From an uncultured Lachnospiraceae bacterium (GTDB lineage Bacteria; Bacillota; Clostridia; Lachnospirales; Lachnospiraceae), in NCBI GenBank assembly GCA_947575805.1, contig CANPOY010000027.1, positions 1 to 38,961 of the forward strand: a stretch of 38,961 nucleotides of DNA, read 5' to 3'. The notes below the pieces were generated by a model, which saw nothing but the letters and a program-made list of their open reading frames with translations, had not been told where the DNA came from and made no database searches. Every line of letters begins with the position of its first letter. Position 1 is the stretch's first letter. Both the position numbers and the translations under genes were made by a program. Shown one piece after another: positions 24,865 through 32,315 of this stretch.

Positions 24865-25953
24865 ATGAGTGAAAAGTTAAAGGTTGGTATTTTGGGCGGC
24901 ACGGGTATGGTGGGGCAGAGATTCATCTCTCTGCTGGAGAACCATCCCTGGTTTGAAGTGACTACCATAGCGGCAAGCCCCCGTTCTGCGGGAAAGAGCT
25001 ATGAGGAGGCTGTGGGAGACAGATGGAAGATGGATACGCCCATGCCTGAGGCTGTGAAAAAGCTTGTTGTGATGAACGTGAACGAGGTGGAAAAGGTGGC
25101 TTCTCAGGTGGACTTCGTCTTCAGCGCCGTTGACATGTCCAAGGAAGAGATTAAAAAGATAGAAGAGGATTACGCGAAAACCGAGACTCCCGTGGTCTCC
25201 AACAACAGTGCCCACCGCTGGACGCCGGATGTGCCCATGGTGGTGCCGGAGATCAACCCGGATCATATGAAGGTTATAGAGTTCCAGAAAAAACGTCTCG
25301 GTACGCAAAGGGGCTTTGTGGCGGTGAAACCAAACTGCTCCATTCAGAGCTATGCGCCGGTACTCACCGCGTGGAAGGAATTTGAGCCTACAGAGGTGGT
25401 GGCTACTACCTATCAGGCAATTTCCGGGGCAGGAAAGACATTTAAGGACTGGCCGGAAATGGTGGGAAATATTATCCCTTTTATCGGCGGGGAGGAAGAG
25501 AAGAGTGAGAAAGAGCCGTTAAGGATCTGGGGAACCATTGAGGACGGTGTTATCGTTCCGGCGGCGGAACCGAAGATTACCTGCCAGTGTATCCGTGTGC
25601 CGGTGCTGAACGGGCATACTGCGGCAGTGTTTGTAAATTTTGCTAAGAAGCCCACAAAGGAGCAGTTGATTGAGAAGCTTCGCGGTTTTTCAGGAGAGCC
25701 CCAGAGGCTGGGGCTGCCCAGCGCCCCGAAGCAGTTCATTCAGTATCTCGAGGAAGATAACAGGCCGCAGGTGGCTCTTGACGTAGATTACGAGAAGGGC
25801 ATGGGTGTCAGCGTTGGAAGATTACGTGAGGATACCATCTATGATTACAAGTTTGTAGGCTTATCCCACAATACCGTGAGAGGTGCAGCAGGGGGCGCGG
25901 TGCTCTGTGCGGAGCTTTTGAAGGCACAGGGGTATATTACATCGAAAAACTGA
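24865..25953 (+). CDS. asd: Aspartate-semialdehyde dehydrogenase (archaeal/fungal-type branch)
   Basis: A 362-residue NADP-dependent enzyme that reduces aspartyl phosphate to the semialdehyde used for lysine, methionine, threonine and diaminopimelate synthesis. The Rossmann motif GILGGTGMVGQRF opens the protein. The catalytic Cys is in VKPNCSIQSYAP, and the active-site His region is RVPVLNGHTAAV. The NCSIQ motif and the overall length fit the subfamily first known from archaea and fungi, which is also common in Clostridia, rather than the E. coli type. GGGAGGAAAG precedes the ATG. The GGDEF/EAL gene starts only 27 bp after its stop. Confidence 0.95.
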   Translation: MSEKLKVGILGGTGMVGQRFISLLENHPWFEVTTIAASPRSAGKSYEEAVGDRWKMDTPMPEAVKKLVVMNVNEVEKVASQVDFVFSAVDMSKEEIKKIEEDYAKTETPVVSNNSAHRWTPDVPMVVPEINPDHMKVIEFQKKRLGTQRGFVAVKPNCSIQSYAPVLTAWKEFEPTEVVATTYQAISGAGKTFKDWPEMVGNIIPFIGGEEEKSEKEPLRIWGTIEDGVIVPAAEPKITCQCIRVPVLNGHTAAVFVNFAKKPTKEQLIEKLRGFSGEPQRLGLPSAPKQFIQYLEEDNRPQVALDVDYEKGMGVSVGRLREDTIYDYKFVGLSHNTVRGAAGGAVLCAELLKAQGYITSKN

Positions 25954-25980
25954 CGGGTTGATACCAGGGGAGTATACTAC

Positions 25981-27708
25981 ATGAACGAGCTGCATTATCA
26001 GTTGGATCTGCTGAAGGCAATGAATGATAAGCTGATGGAGAAGGAAAAGATGTATACCAGGATCTTTGAGGTTACGGAGAGTGCATTCCTCTATCAGTCT
26101 TTTGTAAGCGATCAGATTGCCACATTGGGGCAATGGAACAAGTTTTTTGATTTTAAGGTGCGGGAGTCCAGGAATTTCACCAAAATTCTGGATCTTGTGG
26201 AGGATGCCCATGTTCCTGAGCTGAAAAGGGTTCTTTTTCTGGAAAAGCAGGGGGAGACAAGTGCGCAGACAGATTGTCAGCTGAAAACCACAAGGGGCTG
26301 GCTGCAGTTTCGGACTTTTGTGATCTATGACAATGACGGGCAGCCGGTGAACAAGGTCATTTATATCCTTAATGTCACCAAGGCCAGGATACAGAACGAA
26401 GAATTGAACTACATGGCATATTATGACAGTCTGACCGGACTGTATAACCGCAATTACTTCGTGCGTCTGCTGACAGAGTATACAAAAACCGCCAAAGACA
26501 AGAATGCCGTAGTCAGTGTCTTGGTTCTTGATATAGACGAGTTCCGGAAGGTAAACGACGGGCTTGGGATAATGGTGGGAGACGAGCTGGTACAGCAGTT
26601 CGGATTTTTCCTTAAGGAGCTTTGCGGAGATAATATGATTGCCTGTCATTTACACAGTGACGTATTCTGTATGGCGATCTATGACCCTTCCGGCGCAAGA
26701 AGCGTGGATGCTGTTTACAAAGAGATCCAGCGCCGGGTCGGGGAGCCTTTCCATATCAGCAGCGGCCAGGATATAACCGTGACGGTCAGCGCCGGCGTGG
26801 CAGAGTATCCGGAGGCGGCACAGTCTGCTCTGGAGCTGATGAACTGTGCGGAGCTGGTAGTGTTTAAATGCAAGAAGCAGGGAAGAAACATGCTTCAGTA
26901 TTTTGAAGCACCCATTCTTGAAAATTTTCTGAATTCCATTGAACTGGAAAACAAGCTGAAGAGGGCGGTTTTCAACAACGATTTCCATATGTATTACCAG
27001 CCTCAGTACTATGCGGGGAACCGCAGGCTTCGGGGGGTGGAGGCACTGATCCGCTGGAAGGACGAGGAGAAGATGATCAGTCCGGCTACCTTTATTCCGG
27101 TGGCGGAAAAGAACGGATCCATCATCACCATAGGCAAGTGGGTGGTAGAGGAGAGTATCCGGCAGTATGCCGCCTGGCGCAGGCAGTTCGGCTTTCCCTT
27201 TATCATGTCGATAAACATATCGGCCCTGCAGTATAAGCGGGAGGATTTTGTAGACTCCATCGTGGGGATATTAAACCGTTATGACGTAAAGCCGGCAGAG
27301 GTGGAGCTGGAGATTACGGAGAGTGTGCTGATTGACGATTTCAGCTCCGTTTATGAGAAGCTGAAAGTACTGCGGAGTTACGGGATCAGAATTTCCCTAG
27401 ATGATTTCGGAACGGGATTTTCTTCCCTGTCCTATTTGAAAAGGCTGCCAATTGACACCTTGAAGATAGATAAGTCATTTATAGATACGGTGATGACCGA
27501 TTCTGCCACCAGGGTCATAACGGAATCCATCATCAATATGGTGAAATCTCTGGGATTTGAATCCATTGCGGAGGGAGTGGAGGAGGAACAGCAGTATAAG
27601 TATCTGCATGCCATCGGCTGTGATGTGATTCAGGGGTTCCTGTTTAATAAGCCTTTGTCCCCTCAGGAGTTTGAACTGGTGCTGGCGAAGAGTCCGCCGG
27701 CGGTCTAG
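25981..27708 (+). CDS. Cyclic-di-GMP phosphodiesterase with PAS-like, degenerate GGDEF and intact EAL domains
   Basis: A 575-residue soluble protein. Residues about 20-135 look like a PAS sensor fold, about 140-305 a GGDEF domain (DSLTGLYNRNYF at 149-160), and about 318-575 an EAL domain. The GGDEF active site reads HSDVF (225-229), so cyclase activity is not expected. The domain may still bind GTP as a regulator. The EAL catalytic residues all appear to be kept: E354 (EALIRW), N412, E444, D474 and D475 (DDFGTGFSSL), K495, E531 and Q551. I therefore predict breakdown of c-di-GMP to pGpG. GGGGAG is 8 bp before the ATG. The gene is packed between asd and an ATPase gene without an obvious promoter of its own. 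Confidence 0.9.
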   Translation: MNELHYQLDLLKAMNDKLMEKEKMYTRIFEVTESAFLYQSFVSDQIATLGQWNKFFDFKVRESRNFTKILDLVEDAHVPELKRVLFLEKQGETSAQTDCQLKTTRGWLQFRTFVIYDNDGQPVNKVIYILNVTKARIQNEELNYMAYYDSLTGLYNRNYFVRLLTEYTKTAKDKNAVVSVLVLDIDEFRKVNDGLGIMVGDELVQQFGFFLKELCGDNMIACHLHSDVFCMAIYDPSGARSVDAVYKEIQRRVGEPFHISSGQDITVTVSAGVAEYPEAAQSALELMNCAELVVFKCKKQGRNMLQYFEAPILENFLNSIELENKLKRAVFNNDFHMYYQPQYYAGNRRLRGVEALIRWKDEEKMISPATFIPVAEKNGSIITIGKWVVEESIRQYAAWRRQFGFPFIMSINISALQYKREDFVDSIVGILNRYDVKPAEVELEITESVLIDDFSSVYEKLKVLRSYGIRISLDDFGTGFSSLSYLKRLPIDTLKIDKSFIDTVMTDSATRVITESIINMVKSLGFESIAEGVEEEQQYKYLHAIGCDVIQGFLFNKPLSPQEFELVLAKSPPAV

Positions 27709-27734
27709 TGTGAAGTGAAGTTCAAGACCCGCAG

Positions 27735-27750
27735 CCAAGCGGCGGCTTGG
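27735..27750 (+). other. Hairpin in front of the DUF234-type ATPase gene
   Basis: CCAAGC-GGCG-GCTTGG, a perfect 6-bp stem lying between the phosphodiesterase stop and the ATPase start region. It overlaps the alternative TTG start at 27747 and argues for a start further downstream. Confidence 0.35.
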
Positions 27751-27782
27751 GAGTTAGCGTGAGACAGATTATAGGGGGTAGT

Positions 27783-29132
27783 GTGAGAGAGTTTGTCGGC
27801 CGTGACGCGGAGATGAGTTTTCTGAAACAGTATTACGGTATGCCGGAAAGTCAGATCGTGGTGGTTTACGGCTGCAAAGGAGTGGGCAAAACCAGGCTTC
27901 TGCGGGAGTTCTGCAGGGGAAAGAAGGCCCGTTATTATCGGGCAAGAGCCTGCTCTGACAGGGAACAGTGCTGCCAATGGGGAAGCGAGCTGAGAGAACA
28001 GGGGACATCTGTGGGGAACTATCCGGATTATGGGGAACTGCTTACGGCTTCCGTCGTGGAAAAGGAGACGGAAAAGCAGGTCTTTATAATTGATGAGTTT
28101 CATCATATGGTGAAGGGCAATTCCGATTTCTTTCAGAAGCTGGTCGAATTTGCGGACAACAGACTTTTGAGCAGGCCTGTGATGACGGTGCTTTGTACTT
28201 CGGCTTCCGGCTGGGTGGAAAATCATCTGGTGGGAAAAATCGGGAGCCTTGCTTCGGCGATTGGCGGCTTCCTGAAGGTACGGGAGTTAATTTTCTCTGA
28301 TTTGCGCAGACTTTTCCCGGAGTACGGGCTGGAAGACAGTATGCGGATCTATGCGATACTGGGCGGATTTCCGGGATACTGGATGAGTTTTTGTCCGGAA
28401 CTGGACGCGGAGCAGAATATTATCCGCAATCTCCTTTCCAGGGAAAGCCGTCTGTACGGGGAGATGGAAGTTTATCTGGAACAGGAGCTGCGTGAGCCGG
28501 GGGTATATAATACCATTCTGACGGCCATGGCCAGGGATTGTAATAAACTGAACGATATATACAGACATACCGGATTTTCCAGAGCCAAGATCAGCGTATA
28601 TCTGAAGAATCTGATGGAGCTTGATCTGGCGGAAAAGGTATATTCCTATGACACGGAGGGAAGATCCGACACCCAGAAGGGAATCTACAGGATCTCAAAT
28701 CCTTATGTGAAATTCTATTTTCGTTATCTCTTTCCCAATGGAAGTCTTCTTGAACTGCTTTCGCCGGAAGATTTTTATCATGTAAAGGTGGCTGACTCCT
28801 TTGAACTGTATGTGGAGGAGGCATATCGGAGAATCTGCCGGGAACATATGGGCAGGGAATACCGGACTGTAGGAGAATGGCTGGGAAAGACGGGAGCGAT
28901 TGATATTGTGGCCTCGGACGGGGAGGGCCGGATAGGCGTTGGCGCCTGTGTCTGGGCCAGGGCAATGGAAAGCCGAGATCTGGAGTGGCTGCTGTTTTCC
29001 ATGAAGAAGGCCAGGATTGAAAGCGACGACATCCGGCTTTACTGTGAGAAGGGTTTTGACAAGGCGCTGCAGCAGAAGGCCGACGAGGCAAAGGTGCGTC
29101 TGTTCAGGCTCAGGAAAGGTGAAGGACGGTAG
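27783..29132 (+). CDS. AAA-type ATPase with C-terminal DUF234 domain
   Basis: A 449-residue protein of the family first noted as 'archaeal ATPase'. The N-terminus has the family's FVGRDAEMSFL box, then Walker A GCKGVGKT (residues 30-37) and Walker B VFIIDE (D104, E105). A winged-helix region follows near RHTGFSRAKISVYLKNLMELDLAEKV, then the ISNPYVKFYFRYLFP start of the DUF234 part, which is related to nuclease-like folds. Role unknown; members have been suggested to act as NTP-driven switches or in toxin-like systems. I prefer GTG 27783, with AGGGGG 4 bp upstream, because the family normally begins just before the VGR box. GTG 27759 (GGGAG upstream) is a real alternative. topB begins 3 bp after it. 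Confidence 0.8.
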   Translation: MREFVGRDAEMSFLKQYYGMPESQIVVVYGCKGVGKTRLLREFCRGKKARYYRARACSDREQCCQWGSELREQGTSVGNYPDYGELLTASVVEKETEKQVFIIDEFHHMVKGNSDFFQKLVEFADNRLLSRPVMTVLCTSASGWVENHLVGKIGSLASAIGGFLKVRELIFSDLRRLFPEYGLEDSMRIYAILGGFPGYWMSFCPELDAEQNIIRNLLSRESRLYGEMEVYLEQELREPGVYNTILTAMARDCNKLNDIYRHTGFSRAKISVYLKNLMELDLAEKVYSYDTEGRSDTQKGIYRISNPYVKFYFRYLFPNGSLLELLSPEDFYHVKVADSFELYVEEAYRRICREHMGREYRTVGEWLGKTGAIDIVASDGEGRIGVGACVWARAMESRDLEWLLFSMKKARIESDDIRLYCEKGFDKALQQKADEAKVRLFRLRKGEGR

Positions 29133-29135
29133 TAT

Positions 29136-31268
29136 TTGGTGGGAAAAAGTTTGTTTATTGCGGAGAAGCCCAGCGTGGCTAGGGAATTCGCAAATGCTTT
29201 AAAAGTAAGCGCCTCCTCCCGGGACGGTTATCTGGAATCCGAGAAGGCCATTGTGACTTGGTGTGTGGGGCATCTTGTCACCATGAGCTATCCGGAGGCA
29301 TATGATGAAAAATACAGAAGATGGAGCTTTGATACGATTCCTTTTATGCCGGAGGTGTTTCGATACGAGGTAATCGAAAGCTCAAGAAAGCAGTTTACTA
29401 TTGTCAGTTCCCTGATGAAAAGACGGGATGTGACCACGATTTATGTATGTACCGACTCGGGACGGGAAGGAGAATACATATACAGGCTTGTGGAGCAGAT
29501 GTCCGGTGTCACCGGAAAGGAACGGAAGCGGGTGTGGATCGATTCCCAGACCGAGGAGGAGATCTTAAGAGGAATCCGCGAGGCCAGGGATCTGAGCGTC
29601 TATGACCATTTGAGTGATGCCGCTTACCTGAGGGCCAAGGAGGATTATCTCATGGGCATTAATTTCTCCCGGGCACTGACCTTAAAATACGGCCGGGCAG
29701 TGAAAGATTACCTGAAGCGGGATCGGGCAGTGATTTCCGTAGGCAGGGTTATGACCTGTGTGTTGGGGATCGTGGTGAACAGAGAGAGGGAAATCCGTTC
29801 CTTTGTAAAGACCCCGTTCTATCGGGTGCTGGGGAATTTCGGTCTAAAGGGCAGGAGCTTCTCGGCGGAGTGGAAGGCTGTGGAGGGCTCCCGTTTTTAT
29901 ATGTCGCCGAAGCTGTACAAGGAAAACGGCTTTAAAGAGCGGGCGAATGCTGAGGGATTGGTCGCATTTCTGCAGGGGGTGCCCGGGGATCAGAAAGCAT
30001 CTGACGTGCCGGACAGTGCCGGGGACACGCAGACACCCGGGGATGCGCAGGAGGCCCGGGTGGAGAGCATCGAGCGGAAAAAGGAAAATAAGAACCCGCC
30101 CTTATTATATAATCTGGCGGAGCTGCAGAATGACTGTTCCAAATTCTTTAAGATCAGCCCGGATCAGACCCTGGGAATTGTGCAGGAGCTGTACGAGAAG
30201 AAAATGGTGACTTATCCCAGGACGGACGCCAGGGTTCTATCCACCGCCGTGGCTAAGGAAATCCATAAGAATATCGGCGGCTTGAAAAATTACGGGCCGG
30301 TTTCCCCGTTTGCGGGAGAGATTTTGGAAAAGGGAAGCTATAAGGGAATCGCAAAGACAAGGTATGTGAACGACAAGCAGATCACAGACCACTATGCCAT
30401 TATTCCCACAGGCCAGGGACTGAATAATCTGCGGGGGCTTTCTGCCCTGTCTGCGAAGGTGTATGAGCTGATCACACGGAGGTTCTTAAGTATTTTTTAT
30501 CCGGCGGCGGTGTATCAGAAATTTTCCCTATGCGTCAGCGTCAAGGGGGAGAAATTCTTTGCAAACTTCAAGGTGCTGTTGGAAGAGGGATATTTGAAGG
30601 CCGCTTATGTCTTCCGCAAGGAGGAGAAAGGGGATTCAGGAGCTCCCACAAAGGATGCGGAGAAGAAAAATAAGCCGGAGATTCCGGGAGAAGCCGGAGA
30701 CAAAACCGACGGGGAAAACGAGCCGGAAATCAAGTGTGATGCAGAGCTCACCGGTCTTTTGGCAGCTTTGAAAAAAGGTGACAGCGTAGTACCGGAAACT
30801 TATGAAATCAAGGAGGGAGAGACCTCTCCGCCAAAGCGTTATACCTCGGGCAGCATTATTCTGACCATGGAGAACGCCGGACAGTTTATCGAGGACGAGG
30901 AGCTGCGGGCCCAGATCAAGGGCAGCGGGATCGGCACCAGCGCCACTCGGGCTGAGATCCTGAAAAAGCTGGTGAATATCGAATACCTGGCCTTAAATAA
31001 AAAGACCCAGGTACTGACACCCACTTTAATGGGAGAAATGATCTATGACGTGGTAAGAGGCTCTATTAAGGCGCTTTTGGACCCTTCTCTGACAGCCAGC
31101 TGGGAAAAGGGTCTTACCCTTGTGGCGGAAGGGGAGATCACTTCAAAGGAATACATGGATAAGCTGACAGGCTTTGTGGGCAGAAGGACCGAATATGTAA
31201 AGCAGCTGAATAATCAGCGCCAGCTTTTCGGCATGTTTGACGCGGCCGCGGCAAATTATAAAAAGTAA
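29136..31268 (+). CDS. topB: DNA topoisomerase III (type IA)
   Basis: A 710-residue enzyme that cuts and rejoins one DNA strand to decatenate and relax DNA. The TOPRIM domain has FIAEKPSVAREFA at the N-terminus and the DSGREGE acidic motif beginning at D107. The catalytic tyrosine is Y360 in VTYPRTD, and GIGTSATRAEILKKL is conserved near the C-terminus. Two hydrophilic, low-complexity insertions are visible: about residues 283-318 and 496-531, rich in Gly, Asp, Glu, Lys and Pro. No C-terminal zinc fingers are present. The start is TTG 29136 or GTG 29139, with GAAGGA upstream; no ATG is suitable. It is tightly linked to the upstream ATPase gene. Confidence 0.92.
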   Translation: MVGKSLFIAEKPSVAREFANALKVSASSRDGYLESEKAIVTWCVGHLVTMSYPEAYDEKYRRWSFDTIPFMPEVFRYEVIESSRKQFTIVSSLMKRRDVTTIYVCTDSGREGEYIYRLVEQMSGVTGKERKRVWIDSQTEEEILRGIREARDLSVYDHLSDAAYLRAKEDYLMGINFSRALTLKYGRAVKDYLKRDRAVISVGRVMTCVLGIVVNREREIRSFVKTPFYRVLGNFGLKGRSFSAEWKAVEGSRFYMSPKLYKENGFKERANAEGLVAFLQGVPGDQKASDVPDSAGDTQTPGDAQEARVESIERKKENKNPPLLYNLAELQNDCSKFFKISPDQTLGIVQELYEKKMVTYPRTDARVLSTAVAKEIHKNIGGLKNYGPVSPFAGEILEKGSYKGIAKTRYVNDKQITDHYAIIPTGQGLNNLRGLSALSAKVYELITRRFLSIFYPAAVYQKFSLCVSVKGEKFFANFKVLLEEGYLKAAYVFRKEEKGDSGAPTKDAEKKNKPEIPGEAGDKTDGENEPEIKCDAELTGLLAALKKGDSVVPETYEIKEGETSPPKRYTSGSIILTMENAGQFIEDEELRAQIKGSGIGTSATRAEILKKLVNIEYLALNKKTQVLTPTLMGEMIYDVVRGSIKALLDPSLTASWEKGLTLVAEGEITSKEYMDKLTGFVGRRTEYVKQLNNQRQLFGMFDAAAANYKK

Positions 31269-31301
31269 TAAAAATTCAAATATAAAGGAGATACAGGAAT
31301 T

Positions 31302-31967
31302 ATGAGTGGAATTACAGTTGAGGATCTGTATGATTTAGAGGAGACGATAGCGGCGGAGCTGTTTCGGGATGTAACTTATCCCTGGGAGGTACTGCCGAAG
31401 ATACATGACTTTATTCTGGAGCTTGGCAGCCGTCTGCCGGAAGACAGATATGAAAAGAGGGGCGAGGACATTTGGATTGCAAGGAACGCGAAGGTGGCCC
31501 CCACGGCCTGCTTAAACGGCCCCCTTATTGTGGATGAAGAGGCGGAGATCCGCCATTGTGCCTTTGTGCGGGGAAATGCCGTTGTGGGAAAGCACGCAGT
31601 GGTGGGCAATTCCACGGAGTTAAAGAATGTTGTGCTGTTTAACAATGTGCAGGTACCTCATTACAATTATGTGGGGGACAGTGTGCTGGGTTTCAAGGCA
31701 CATATGGGAGCAGGCTCTATCACCTCCAACGTGAAGAGCGACAAAACCCTGGTGGTGGTGAAGGGAGAAAATATCCGCATTGAGACAGGCTTGAAAAAGT
31801 TTGGAGCCATGCTGGGTGACAATGTGGAGGTAGGCTGCAACAGTGTGCTGAATCCGGGCACGGTGATCGGCAGGAAATCCAATGTTTATCCCACTTCCTC
31901 GGTGCGTGGGGTTGTACCCGCCAACAGCATTTATAAATGCAGGACAGAGATCGCGGAAAAGGTGTGA
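31302..31967 (+). CDS. Left-handed beta-helix (hexapeptide repeat) protein, GlmU C-terminal-like
   Basis: A 221-residue protein. After a helical start (about residues 1-50) the sequence shows repeated hexapeptide turns (NAKVAPTACLNGPLIVDEEAEI, AVVGKHAVVGNSTELKNVVL, NVEVGCNSVLNPGTVIGRKSNV) typical of acyl- or acetyltransferases of the left-handed beta-helix class. The layout resembles the C-terminal half of UDP-N-acetylglucosamine pyrophosphorylase GlmU, but the nucleotidyltransferase half is missing. It may be a sugar acetyltransferase or a nucleotide-sugar-related protein; the substrate is unknown. AAAGGAGATACAGG precedes the ATG. The gene closes the asd-to-beta-helix cluster and is followed by a strong terminator. 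Confidence 0.82.
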   Translation: MSGITVEDLYDLEETIAAELFRDVTYPWEVLPKIHDFILELGSRLPEDRYEKRGEDIWIARNAKVAPTACLNGPLIVDEEAEIRHCAFVRGNAVVGKHAVVGNSTELKNVVLFNNVQVPHYNYVGDSVLGFKAHMGAGSITSNVKSDKTLVVVKGENIRIETGLKKFGAMLGDNVEVGCNSVLNPGTVIGRKSNVYPTSSVRGVVPANSIYKCRTEIAEKV

Positions 31968-32049
31968 CAGAATGGATAAAACAGCTTGATTTGGAATATA
32001 GTCCACTGCAGTTGCTATTGATGGGTATGGAAGGTTAGCTGACGCATTT

Positions 32050-32105
32050 AAAAATCCATGGATTTCCTTAAATTATGTGGGGAAGAACCATGGATTTTTA
32101 TGTTT
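32050..32105 (+). terminator. Terminator closing the asd-to-beta-helix cluster
   Basis: A 12-bp stem AAAAATCCATGG / CCATGGATTTTT, with an inner TTTCC/GGGAA pairing and a T-rich tail. The symmetric A and T runs could let it work in both directions. Confidence 0.8.
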
Positions 32106-32315
32106 TCCAATGTAATTAAAAGGATTTAATTTTAGTTAAATTTTATAGATTAGCCATATTGATTTGTGGATTTTATCCATATCAAAAGAAGTTGATTTCC
32201 CCTATGATTAGTGAGGGAAGAGTTTCAAACTGCTCACAGCAAAGGCTGTTTCGCAGAGAAACTCCGGCTCTGCTTTGCAGTGCCGCTATATGACAGGAAA
32301 GGAGCAGAAAACAGG
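32106..32315 (+). promoter_or_regulatory. AT-rich regulatory leader of the alpha-galactosidase gene
   Basis: Within the 348-bp gap after the beta-helix gene, the part beyond the terminator is AT-rich and contains TGGAT-TTT-ATCCA (32167-32179), a perfect 5-bp-arm inverted repeat that could be an operator. Further on, nested complementary segments GCAAA...GCAGAG...CTCTGC TTTGC lie just before the ribosome binding site. I could not settle on a single promoter. A longer in-frame ORF reading starts at 32211 but lacks a ribosome binding site. Confidence 0.4.

Noticed and set aside
27759..27785. Terminator before the ATPase gene
   Set aside because: The CCAAGC/GCTTGG hairpin upstream is not followed by a T tract, so I kept it only as a hairpin.
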